The notes beneath the pieces are model-generated. The model was not told the origin of the DNA. It saw nothing but the letters and a program-made list of their open reading frames with translations, and ran no database searches. Shown here piece after piece: positions 33,696 to 42,094 of a DNA stretch of 55,829 nt. The DNA lies in NCBI GenBank assembly GCA_024639515.1, contig JAHEIG010000009.1, forward strand, positions 1-55,829. The letters run 5' to 3'. Origin of the DNA: Rhodobiaceae bacterium (lineage in GTDB: Bacteria > Pseudomonadota > Alphaproteobacteria > RS24). Positions within the stretch are counted from its first letter, which is position 1; each line of letters opens with the position of its first letter. The position numbers and the translations under genes were made by a program.

Positions 33696-34715
33696 ATGAG
33701 CATTAACCGACAATGGCTGTTAGCGGCCCGCCCCGATGGCATGATTGGCCCGCAAAATTTCACTTATGCCGAGACCGAAATACCTGACATTGGTGATGAA
33801 GAAATCTTGGTGAAAAACCTCATGGTGTCTTTTGACCCGACGCAGCGCAATTGGATGGTCGACCGCCCGGGCTATTTGCCGCCGGTTGAAATCGGTGCGC
33901 CTATGCGCGCCGGTTCCGTGTCGCAAGTCGTGCAATCCAACCACCCGGATTTTGCCATTGGCGAATTGGTGCAAACGACCGGTTGCTGGCAAGACTATGC
34001 CGTTGTGACACCGGGCAAAGGACCAATGGGCGTGAATAAATTGCCACCCGGCGTCTCGCCTGAAATGATGTTATCCATTCTCGGCATTACCGGCATGACG
34101 GCCTATTTCGGCCTGATGGATATCGGCATGCCGCAAGAAGGCGAAACCGTTCTGGTGTCCGGTGCTGCAGGTGCTACAGGCTCGGTTGTCGGGCAGATTG
34201 CCAAGCTGAAAGGCTGCCGCGTTGTCGGCATTGCCGGTGGCGAAGAAAAATGCCGTTGGCTGACCGAAAAAGCCGGTTTCGACGCTGTTATTGATTATAA
34301 ATCTGAAGATGTTGCGGCCCAAATCGCCCATCATTGCCCTGATAAATGGGACATATTCTTCGATAATGTTGGCGGGCCGATACTGGAAGCCGCGCTCAAT
34401 CATATCAATCTTTTTGGGCGCGTTGTCTTATGCGGCTCCATTTCTACCTATAATGCCACCCAGCCCGAGCCTGGGCCCAACAATTTAATGGCGCTGGTGA
34501 CCAATCGCGGGCGTATGCAGGGATTTATTATTCTCGACTATCTTCCGCGCGCCATGGAGGCCATTGAACAGCTTATGGGCTGGGTTGCCTCGGGCGATAT
34601 TGTCTATGAAGTGGATATGGCGGAAGGCTTTGACAATATTCCGGCCACCATTCAACGGCTCTATACGGGGCAAAATTTCGGCAAGCAATTATTGAAAATC
34701 GCCGATCCGGAATAA
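33696..34715 (+). CDS. NADP-dependent oxidoreductase (MDR superfamily, PTGR/LTB4DH-like)
   Basis: ETVLVSGAAGATGSVVGQIAKLKGCRVVGIAGGEEKC; DPTQRNWM. Confidence 0.9.
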   Translation: MSINRQWLLAARPDGMIGPQNFTYAETEIPDIGDEEILVKNLMVSFDPTQRNWMVDRPGYLPPVEIGAPMRAGSVSQVVQSNHPDFAIGELVQTTGCWQDYAVVTPGKGPMGVNKLPPGVSPEMMLSILGITGMTAYFGLMDIGMPQEGETVLVSGAAGATGSVVGQIAKLKGCRVVGIAGGEEKCRWLTEKAGFDAVIDYKSEDVAAQIAHHCPDKWDIFFDNVGGPILEAALNHINLFGRVVLCGSISTYNATQPEPGPNNLMALVTNRGRMQGFIILDYLPRAMEAIEQLMGWVASGDIVYEVDMAEGFDNIPATIQRLYTGQNFGKQLLKIADPE

Positions 34716-34804
34716 GTTTCGTCTCTCCCCTCTAGAGATGGCATTCCCTTTGATGACCCTGATACCAGTAAAATGGGGGCTTTTCGGCCACCTATTTACA
34801 TATG

Positions 34805-34950
34805 AACACACAAAAAGCATATAAAAGGTAACATTTTGTGTCGCTGTGCTGATAATTTTTGGAAAGTTTAATAATTCATAGAAGGTAATTAAAACTTAAC
34901 CAAACTACCAGCACAGCAACACTGCTAGAAGAGCTCTCGACGATACACTG
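34805..34950 (-). repeat. Inverted copy (X) of the primase 3' end plus downstream structured element found at 37915-38060 (Y)
   Basis: Reverse complement gtgtatcgtcgagagctcttctagcagtgttgctgtgctg...cagcacagcgacacaaaatgttaccttttatatgctttt aligns with 37917-38054 with scattered substitutions. Confidence 0.88.
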
Positions 34951-35056
34951 CTTGCCCCTGGCAAGCACGCGCTATCCTAAAATCTGAATAAACACCCCGC
35001 CGCCTGGTCAGGTATGTCGCATTTTGGTCTACCATCTGGTCTACCATAACAGCCAT
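34925..35056 (-). pseudogene. Fused remnant: integrase N-terminus joined in frame to primase C-terminus (43 codons)
   Basis: Minus strand reads MAVMVDQMVDQNATYLTRRRGV|YSDFRIARACQGQAVYRRELF*; first part matches integrase MVDHMVDQNATYLTRRRGV, second matches primase PDFRMARTNRGLEVYRRELF*. Confidence 0.88.
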
Positions 35057-35319
35057 GATCTCTGCTCCTCAAACAAATATGCTTGAAGATCAATGGCTTG
35101 GACCGTGAAACACGGTGCTTGAAACTTGAAAATGGTGCCCAGGAGATGGGTTCGATGCCTTTCCTAGGCTCCTAGCAAGCCCTGACCTTCAATAATATCA
35201 ATAGGTTAGCACTTTTGGGGGCTCGTGCAAATCCTATTTGTGGTCATCCATATGGTCTACCAAGCAAAGACCCGAGTTCCGGGTCACACGGGCCGTGAAA
35301 CATGGGTAATTGGGGGTTA
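35020..35319 (+). repeat. att-like unit A: full attP-like site (int-side arm, tRNA-Leu 3' core at 35133-35146, distal arm)
   Basis: Shares int 5' end/leader/core with unit D and int 5'/leader/core/distal arm with unit B (inverted); 35117-35319 identical to reverse complement of 44389-44591. Confidence 0.9.
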
Positions 35320-35624
35320 CTGAAGCAGGGGTCGGAATGGGTTCGGGTGTTAATTGCCCCCCCCCACCCCCAATAGTTTACGGGCGGCGGCTCGGAACAT
35401 GGGGCTTGATTCATGGATCGGTGGAAGCGGCGCGCGCAAATACCAAATCTGAATGCTTTTCTTATCGTTCCTCAGGGGCAATGACCCAGAGGGCTATGCT
35501 GGTTGAAAAAATAGAGAGAATCAGGAAAAAATACAATTTAACTAAAACCTGCGGGGCAGAGTTTTGGGCAATAATAAAATTCAGTAGGGTTACATTCGAG
35601 GCCCTAGATTCACCCCTGCCTTCG

Positions 35625-35665
35625 AAATTTATCGCATCCGTCCGCACAAGCGGACCGATAAATTT
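35625..35665 (+). promoter_or_regulatory. Strong bipartite hairpin/cruciform 14 nt upstream of the primase start
   Basis: AAATTTATCG-catcc-GTCCGC-ACAA-GCGGAC-CGATAAATTT: 10 bp outer and 6 bp inner perfect stems. Confidence 0.75.
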
Positions 35666-35678
35666 TATAGGCACAAAA

Positions 35679-37940
35679 ATGACTCTGAAAAAGTTGAAAA
35701 TTAGTTTCGGTGATAGCGCCGAGAAACTCGTCGACAATGGCTATGAACCGCTTCCGCTTGCTATTGCCGCGAAACGCCCAATCATCAAAGACTGGACCAA
35801 CCAAGATCTCTGCGATCCCAAAGTTATCGAGCATCTAATGAAAACCTACCCAACGGCTGGCGTTGGCGTGAGATGCGGAAATTTGATTGTGACCGATATC
35901 GATGTGAGAGACCAAGCCGCAAGTCACGCGATCCGAGAACTGGCGATCGAGCACTTTGGCGAGACACCTCTTATCCGCTTTGGGAACAGGCCAAAACAGG
36001 TACTCTTGTTTCGACGAAAAGGAGCTGCCTTTTCAAAGAAGACAACAGCAGCCCTCAGCCTCATGAATACAAAAGCACAAGTTGAGGTCCTTGCAGGCGG
36101 CAGTCAAATGGTGGCTTTCAATATCCACCCTGACACGGGGCAACCCTATGAGTGGGAAGACGAAAGTCCATTGGACGTCCCGCTCGAGGATCTCACCGAA
36201 GTATCCGAAGGGGACATTGACGCCTTTTTGTTGGAGGCTGAGCAGCTGCTTATTTCGGAATTCGGTGCGATTAAGTTAGTCGGTTCAGAAAACAGTTCTA
36301 AAGCAACTAGCGCCTCTACAGGACAGCCACAAAAGCTTGACCTAGCTATGGCGGAAAGTGCCCTGTTAGTGCTCGACCCACAGGATCGTGAAACATGGAT
36401 TAAGGTTGGACACGCGCTAAAAGCAACAGGCAATCCGGCTGCGTTCGAGCTATTCGCCAGTTGGTCGAAGAAAAGGCCGGACGGTTCAGTGCCGCATAAT
36501 TTCCTCTCTGATGAAGACGTGCAGCAAACTTGGGAAGGCATGAAGCCAAATAGAACGGGCATTTCTGCCATTTATGCCGAGGCGAGGCGTCAAGGTTGGG
36601 AGGGCGGCCCTTACCGCCTATCGTCGACCACTCATACCGCTATTGCCCGTTATATTCTTGAGGTCAGCAAAGCAGATGGAACGGGCTATATTTTTGATGA
36701 AGGACATTTATATCAATACGTCGGAAGTCATTGGGAAGAGATAGGCCATAATGAGCAACGCAGAATAGTTCATGAACTAGATGGCCTGCGGGTAGGTAAC
36801 AAAACAATTTCCGCCAATAAACCTTTTATAAATGGTGTGCTCACTGAGCTAGCAGCAATGGCTGAGCAGAAAGGCTTCTTTGAGTGCGCACCGAGGGGTG
36901 TAAATGCCAGAAATGGTTTTGTAGCGATCAACCAAGTCGGTGAGGTAAACTTCCGTCCGCACGACCCCAAGCTGGCCCAGCGCGCCACCCTTGAGATTTC
37001 TTGGAATGGCGGCGATGTAATAGAGCCAATTGGTATTCTGAAGAGCTACCTTGATACAACATTTGGAGACGTTAGCGAAGGCAAGCAGCGTCTTGCTTTG
37101 CAGGTGTTGGGGGTTGCTGCTATGGGAGCCTCTACGATACTCCCTGCCGCAAAGGCCTTTATTCTTCATGGCCCATCAGCTTCCAACGGCAAATCACAGT
37201 TTCTTGAACTGGTCAGAGGTATGGTTCCATCAAGGGTCGTTGGTAACGTGCCCCCTGCAGATTTTAGCAAGGAGCAGGCAGTCGCCGAATTAGTTGGCAA
37301 GCTAGTAAATGTTTGCGACGAGCTTGATGCAGGAAAATCACTCGGCTCAGACCGGTTCAAGGCTCTTGTGACTGGCGATCCTGTCTCGGCGAAAATCGTC
37401 TACCAGAGAGTGTTTAGCTTTGTGCCAAAAGCGTTACACATCTTCGCGACAAATCAGCTTCCGAACTTTTCAGGTGGAGTTGATCCGGGAGTAAAGCGTC
37501 GTTTGATTTCGATCAATTTCGAAAACTCCATCCCAAAGCAGAAACGGATACCTCACATTGCTCAGAAGATTTTAAAGGAACACGGCGAAGACCTTCTAGC
37601 CCTTGCAATTACAGCTGCTGCTGATGTTTTCTCGAATGGTGGCTATTCAATACCTGAAAGCGTAATGAAAGACACGGAAACTTGGTTCTTTGAGGCTGAC
37701 CTTGTTCTTTGGTGGATTGAGGAAGGCGGCCTAGATCGAAATGTTTTTCAAAATGGAATATCGGCGCTAACGCTCTTTGCCGTCTTTAAAGAAGACACTT
37801 CTGACTTAGCAGACCCGAGATACCCCATCAGTCACAGAAGTTTCACCGGTAGACTGAGACAAGCTTTAGCGGGGAATCCAGACTTCAGGATGGCTCGCAC
37901 AAATCGAGGACTAGAAGTGTATCGTCGCGAGCTGTTCTAG
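35679..37940 (+). CDS. Bifunctional DNA primase-polymerase / PriCT-2 / D5-family (P4-type) helicase
   Basis: Prim-pol YEPLPLAIAAKRPIIKDW...VGVRCGNLIVTDIDVRD; PriCT-2 DRETWIKVGHALKATGNPAAFELFASWSKK; SF3 helicase FILHGPSASNGKSQFLELVRG and KALHIFATNQLPNFSGGVDPGVKRRLISINF. Upstream 123 codons of the listed ORF look non-coding. Confidence 0.92.
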   Translation: MTLKKLKISFGDSAEKLVDNGYEPLPLAIAAKRPIIKDWTNQDLCDPKVIEHLMKTYPTAGVGVRCGNLIVTDIDVRDQAASHAIRELAIEHFGETPLIRFGNRPKQVLLFRRKGAAFSKKTTAALSLMNTKAQVEVLAGGSQMVAFNIHPDTGQPYEWEDESPLDVPLEDLTEVSEGDIDAFLLEAEQLLISEFGAIKLVGSENSSKATSASTGQPQKLDLAMAESALLVLDPQDRETWIKVGHALKATGNPAAFELFASWSKKRPDGSVPHNFLSDEDVQQTWEGMKPNRTGISAIYAEARRQGWEGGPYRLSSTTHTAIARYILEVSKADGTGYIFDEGHLYQYVGSHWEEIGHNEQRRIVHELDGLRVGNKTISANKPFINGVLTELAAMAEQKGFFECAPRGVNARNGFVAINQVGEVNFRPHDPKLAQRATLEISWNGGDVIEPIGILKSYLDTTFGDVSEGKQRLALQVLGVAAMGASTILPAAKAFILHGPSASNGKSQFLELVRGMVPSRVVGNVPPADFSKEQAVAELVGKLVNVCDELDAGKSLGSDRFKALVTGDPVSAKIVYQRVFSFVPKALHIFATNQLPNFSGGVDPGVKRRLISINFENSIPKQKRIPHIAQKILKEHGEDLLALAITAAADVFSNGGYSIPESVMKDTETWFFEADLVLWWIEEGGLDRNVFQNGISALTLFAVFKEDTSDLADPRYPISHRSFTGRLRQALAGNPDFRMARTNRGLEVYRRELF

Positions 37941-37942
37941 CA

Positions 37943-38027
37943 GTGTTGCTGTGTTGGCAGTTGGGGTAGGTTTTAATTGCCGTCTATGAATTATTAAACT
38001 TTTCAAAAATTATCAGCACAGCAACAC
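37943..38027 (+). repeat. 85-bp element (Y) with 14-bp terminal inverted repeats, immediately after the primase stop
   Basis: GTGTTGCTGTGTTG ... CAGCACAGCAACAC; second copy of identical length at 34838-34922. Confidence 0.8.
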
Positions 38028-38054
38028 AAAGCATTACCTTTTGTATGCTTTTTT
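38028..38054 (+). terminator. Probable intrinsic terminator of the primase transcript
   Basis: AAAGCAT-taccttttgt-ATGCTTT followed by ttt. Confidence 0.6.
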
Positions 38055-38073
38055 AGCGTTCAAATAAAAGTAA

Positions 38074-38094
38074 GGGTGCCTTAAGGCGCCCTTT
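38074..38094. terminator. Second hairpin terminator candidate
   Basis: GGGTGCC-TTAA-GGCGCCC followed by ttt. Confidence 0.55.
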
Positions 38095-38282
38095 GCTCGG
38101 AAGCCTGTCCAAAGCGTGCCTTAATTACCCCTTGGCAGGCAGTATTCCGATACATTTTGGTCTAGAGTTAGGACACAAGGATCTATTTTTCTGCAATTAT
38201 GGTGCAAGTCTATACTCAGTTATCGAGAGGTTTAAATTCACAAAGCCTAGTTTAGGTCTGGACTTTAGAAATTCAGATTTCA

Positions 38283-39776
38283 TTAATCTACCGCCAAATC
38301 AGCCATTGGCGCTTTCCGCTCTGCACCGCCAAATTCATCGGGGTCCAACATCACACGCCACAAAGGTATGCTGGTAGATGGACCAATCGGTGAGCTGGTC
38401 AAAAGTGCATGCAACCTTTCAACGACATCTGATCTTTCCGACGCAAGGTCGCGACTTTCAGTTTCGTCCTGCTTAATATCGTAGAGCTGCAGCGCGCCAT
38501 TATTTCGTTCGATGAGCTTCCATCGTCCGCTGAAGAGTGCCTTGCCGTCCATGCCCATCGTCACGAAATCTGAAGGCACAATCTCCCTTGCTTCGGCCAA
38601 TGCCGACCACATGCTCTTGCCATCGGTCAATTGACCGGTTTTTGCACTGCCGGTCGCGGCTTCCATCAGGGTCGGCAACAAATCAGTGACGTGCAGGCGA
38701 CCGTCATAGTCTGCATCCGTTAATTTGCCCGGCCAATTAATGATGGCGGGGACACGAATGCCGCCCTCTAAAACCGAGTTTTTGCCGCCGCGTAATGGGC
38801 CGTTATCGGCGGCGCCGTCAAACATGTTGGTGCGCATGAATTCCAGAAATCGACCGGGAATGGGAGTGCCGAACAGGCTTTCCAGACCACCTATAAGGTG
38901 ATAGGCAAAATTCGGTAGCAAACGATGCTCGGTTAGGCCGCCATTATCGCTCATGAAAAAGATGAGTGTATCTTCGCGAATCCCTTGCGCGTCAAGCTCA
39001 TCCATCAATTTGCCGATGGCGACATCCATTTCACTGACCATTGCGGCATGCGCTCGCCGTTTTCCCGAAGCAATATGAGCATATTGAGCCAGTGCTTCTG
39101 CCGGTGCCTCATTGGGCAAATGCGGGGCGCCGAGCGCAAGATACAGGAAGAACGGTTTTTCCTTATTGCGATTGCGGACGACACGCACGGCTTCAGCAGC
39201 AAGCAATTGCGTTGTATAGCCTTCATCGCGCGCTGTTATGCCGTCGCGCTGCCAGTCATAATGGCCGCCATGCACATGGTCCCAATAGCCGACACCGCCA
39301 GTCAAATGGCCGTAAAAACTGTCAAACCCGCGCGCATTCGGCAAATGAGCTTTTTTGCGCGGCCCTAAATGCCATTTCCCGGCTAATGCGGTTTGATAGC
39401 CATGTTGTTTCAAAAATTCCGGCAATAATTTGCGATCCAGCGGCAAGCCGTTTGGATTGAGTTTGGAATAGGGGCGCGTCACGCCAAGGCGCAGCGCAGA
39501 TTGACCGGTCAGCAATGAAGCGCGGGTTGGACTGCAAGTCGGGTGGGCGTAAAAGCGCGTTAAACGTTTTCCGGTCGCGGCCAGCCGATCAAGATTTGGG
39601 GTTTTGATTTCACTGCCATTAAATCCGACATCGCGCCAACCCAAATCATCGGCCAAAATGACGATGATATTCGGCTTGGCAAGTGCCGGACTTACCGATA
39701 AGGCAATCAGAAAAATTAATATAAACCGCATGATAAATGCCTCCTTTTGAGTAAAGGGAAGGTTAATTCCTGACAT
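38283..39776 (-). CDS. Secreted arylsulfatase (S1-type), Cys-type formylglycine site; start may be internal at MRFILIF
   Basis: Signal peptide MRFILIFLIALSVSPALA; PNIIVILADDLGWRDVGFNG; CSPTRASLLTGQ active-site motif. Confidence 0.92.
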   Translation of the reverse strand: MSGINLPFTQKEAFIMRFILIFLIALSVSPALAKPNIIVILADDLGWRDVGFNGSEIKTPNLDRLAATGKRLTRFYAHPTCSPTRASLLTGQSALRLGVTRPYSKLNPNGLPLDRKLLPEFLKQHGYQTALAGKWHLGPRKKAHLPNARGFDSFYGHLTGGVGYWDHVHGGHYDWQRDGITARDEGYTTQLLAAEAVRVVRNRNKEKPFFLYLALGAPHLPNEAPAEALAQYAHIASGKRRAHAAMVSEMDVAIGKLMDELDAQGIREDTLIFFMSDNGGLTEHRLLPNFAYHLIGGLESLFGTPIPGRFLEFMRTNMFDGAADNGPLRGGKNSVLEGGIRVPAIINWPGKLTDADYDGRLHVTDLLPTLMEAATGSAKTGQLTDGKSMWSALAEAREIVPSDFVTMGMDGKALFSGRWKLIERNNGALQLYDIKQDETESRDLASERSDVVERLHALLTSSPIGPSTSIPLWRVMLDPDEFGGAERKAPMADLAVD

Positions 39777-39803
39777 TTGTCAATTAATTATTGACAAATG
39801 TCA
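39771..39803. promoter_or_regulatory. Tandem TetR-type operators between sulfatase and tetR
   Basis: TGACATTTGTCAAT-taatt-ATTGACAAATGTCA; each half is itself a TGACA(TT/AA)TGTCA palindrome, centres 21 bp apart. Confidence 0.75.
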
Positions 39804-39824
39804 ATTACGACTTTTAATAAAGGC

Positions 39825-40469
39825 ATGGAAAAAGCCATCGCAAAATTATCTGCCAGTCAAAAGCCAACAAAAGGCGAGAAAGCCGTTACATCGTTAATGG
39901 ATGCTGCACTCGCCTTGCTGGGCGCAAACCAATCAAGTGAGTTAACCCCCGGTCTTATTTGTCAGCAAGCGGGTATGAAGCGACCCAGCTTCTATACTTA
40001 TTTCAACTCAGTGGATGAGCTTTTGGATAGTTTATGTGCTCGCGAAGTCGACAATTTCGAGGCAACTTATTTGCGCCATCATGCCGAAAATGACAGTCCT
40101 TTATCGCGGATTGTACGAATACCGCTTTATATTTACGCCCGCGCGCAGCTAGAAATAGGTTGGTTTAAGGTCATCAGTCATTCCGTGACATGGAAAAGAG
40201 AGCAGCGCGAAAAGCGCTTGACGCATTTGCATGCCGATGTGAGAGCAGCTATCGCTTCCGGCCAATTGAAAATGAGCGATGGTCAAATAGATGGGTTTAT
40301 TTTTCTCTATCTGGCGGCAATCTCGCTGCTCGTCGATAGCCAAAATGAGCGGGCGGTCGCAGACGGGCCGTCGACCGAAGCCCTCAAATTGCTTTTCAAA
40401 GGCTCCGGTGCGGATATGGAAACGGTTGAACGCTTGCTGGCTGCCCCGCTTGAGGAGCTTCTAGAATGA
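39825..40469 (+). CDS. TetR/AcrR-family regulator (ORF opens at 39798; start at 39825 keeps the operator outside the CDS)
   Basis: KAVTSLMDAALALLGANQSSELTPGLICQQAGMKRPSFYTYFNSVDELL. Confidence 0.82.
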   Translation: MEKAIAKLSASQKPTKGEKAVTSLMDAALALLGANQSSELTPGLICQQAGMKRPSFYTYFNSVDELLDSLCAREVDNFEATYLRHHAENDSPLSRIVRIPLYIYARAQLEIGWFKVISHSVTWKREQREKRLTHLHADVRAAIASGQLKMSDGQIDGFIFLYLAAISLLVDSQNERAVADGPSTEALKLLFKGSGADMETVERLLAAPLEELLE

Positions 40470-42085
40470 GTGATGTCATTATCGTCGGCGGCGGCCCAAG
40501 CGGTATGATGGCTGCCTTACTTTTGGGCAAGCACGGCCTGACCAGCCATATTGTTGAGCGGCGCGAAACGATTTTGCAGGCTCCGCGCGCCCATGCGGTA
40601 AACGGCAAAACCATAGAAGTTTGCAGTTCGGCGGGCATTGCGGCAGATGAGATATATGCCGCAGGCATGCCGCCATCGCGCGGGGGCATGGTCAATTTCT
40701 GGTCGACCCTTTCGGGCACTTATTTGGGCGGACTGCCTTATGAGCGCCAAGACGCGGCAGTGCTTGATCTGGTGTCATACAGGCTGGTCAACATTTCGCA
40801 GCCGCAATTTGAAGCCATATTAGAGCGCCATGTCGAGGCCAATGACATGATTACCCTGTCGCGCGGCGTAACGGCGGGGGAACTTGTTGAAAATGATGAT
40901 GGCATTACGCTGGCAATTGAAGGCGCCGATACGAACCGGCTTCAGGCCGATTATTTGATTGCGGCTGATGGTGCCGGGTCCAGTCTGCGCCGTCAAATGG
41001 GCATTGAAATGGAAGGGCCTGACGCGCTTCAGCATTTCATCACAGTTCATTTTCACGCCGATTTATCGGAGCTTATCGGTGACAAGCCGGGGATTTTGCA
41101 TTGGATTATGGAGCCGTCCGCCAGCGGCACCCTGATTTCTTATGATGACGGTCAAAATTGGGTTTTGATGCATGGCTGTCCGCCCGGCCAGGAAGACCCG
41201 AAACTCTATGATGAGGCGCGTTGTATGGCTTTGATTAACGCAGCACTCGGCCGCGATGATATTGAGGTCGCGATGAAAAATGTTAGCCCGTGGGTGATGA
41301 CCGCTCAGGTCGCTGCCCGTTACCGTCACGGGCGCGCTTTTTTACTGGGCGATGCGGCACATCGTTTTCCGCCGGCCGGTGGACTTGGGCTCAATACAGG
41401 CATGGGGGACGCACAAAACCTCGCCTGGAAATTGGCCATGGTCAAAAACGGCATGGCCGATGACTGCTTGCTCGACAGCTATGGGAGTGAGCGCAAGGCC
41501 GTGGCCGAAACCAATAGCGCGCAAAGCATGGAAAACGCCATGCGCATGTTTGAATTGATTGGTTTTTTGCTAGGGCCTGAACCGGAAAATATGCAAGCGC
41601 ATTTCGATGAGATTTGTTCTAATGCTGCCAATTCCCCTGAACTGGCCGCCGCAATAGCCGCGCAAAAAGCCCATTTTGACAGCCTACGCCTGCAGGTCGG
41701 CTATAGCTATGGCAACCATGATGATACGGGCTTGGGCATTGACGATTACCGTCCACTTTTCCGCATTGGCGATTGTGTGCCGCACCACAGAATAGCAATA
41801 AATGGCACTGATATTTCGCTCACCGAATATCTGCAAGGGACGCAGTTTACCCTTTTGGTCAGCCGACATCATCAGCCCCCAAAAGGCGAAATCGCGCAAT
41901 TAAGAATATTGCATGACGGCACGGATTTCACCGGTGATTGGTCGGCCGGACTTGCGGAATATGATGCGGATTTGGCCGCACTGATGGTACGCCCTGACGG
42001 ACATATTGCGGCGCATTTCCATGCTGCTGATTTATCGCAAGATAATGTTGCGCAGGCATTAGAGAAAAATTTGCGAGGGGCATAG
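40466..42085 (+). CDS. FAD-dependent monooxygenase (PCP/MhpA-like aromatic hydroxylase)
   Basis: VIIVGGGPSGMMAALLLGKHGLTSHIVERR; GADGAGSSLRRQ-like; AFLLGDAAHRFPPAGGLGLNTGMGDAQNLAWKLA. Confidence 0.9.
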   Translation: MSDVIIVGGGPSGMMAALLLGKHGLTSHIVERRETILQAPRAHAVNGKTIEVCSSAGIAADEIYAAGMPPSRGGMVNFWSTLSGTYLGGLPYERQDAAVLDLVSYRLVNISQPQFEAILERHVEANDMITLSRGVTAGELVENDDGITLAIEGADTNRLQADYLIAADGAGSSLRRQMGIEMEGPDALQHFITVHFHADLSELIGDKPGILHWIMEPSASGTLISYDDGQNWVLMHGCPPGQEDPKLYDEARCMALINAALGRDDIEVAMKNVSPWVMTAQVAARYRHGRAFLLGDAAHRFPPAGGLGLNTGMGDAQNLAWKLAMVKNGMADDCLLDSYGSERKAVAETNSAQSMENAMRMFELIGFLLGPEPENMQAHFDEICSNAANSPELAAAIAAQKAHFDSLRLQVGYSYGNHDDTGLGIDDYRPLFRIGDCVPHHRIAINGTDISLTEYLQGTQFTLLVSRHHQPPKGEIAQLRILHDGTDFTGDWSAGLAEYDADLAALMVRPDGHIAAHFHAADLSQDNVAQALEKNLRGA

Positions 42086-42094
42086 GAGAGAATT

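Noticed and set aside
35133-35160. Possible second tRNA fragment with T-arm-like ggttcga at unit A
   Set aside because: Only the acceptor 3' strand and CCA match; the adjoining bases cannot form a T-stem, so this is an attachment core and not a tRNA gene.
35310-35678. N-terminal 123-codon extension of the primase ORF
   Set aside because: Low-complexity, includes a poly-C tract and the hairpin leader; prim-pol homology begins after ATG at 35679.
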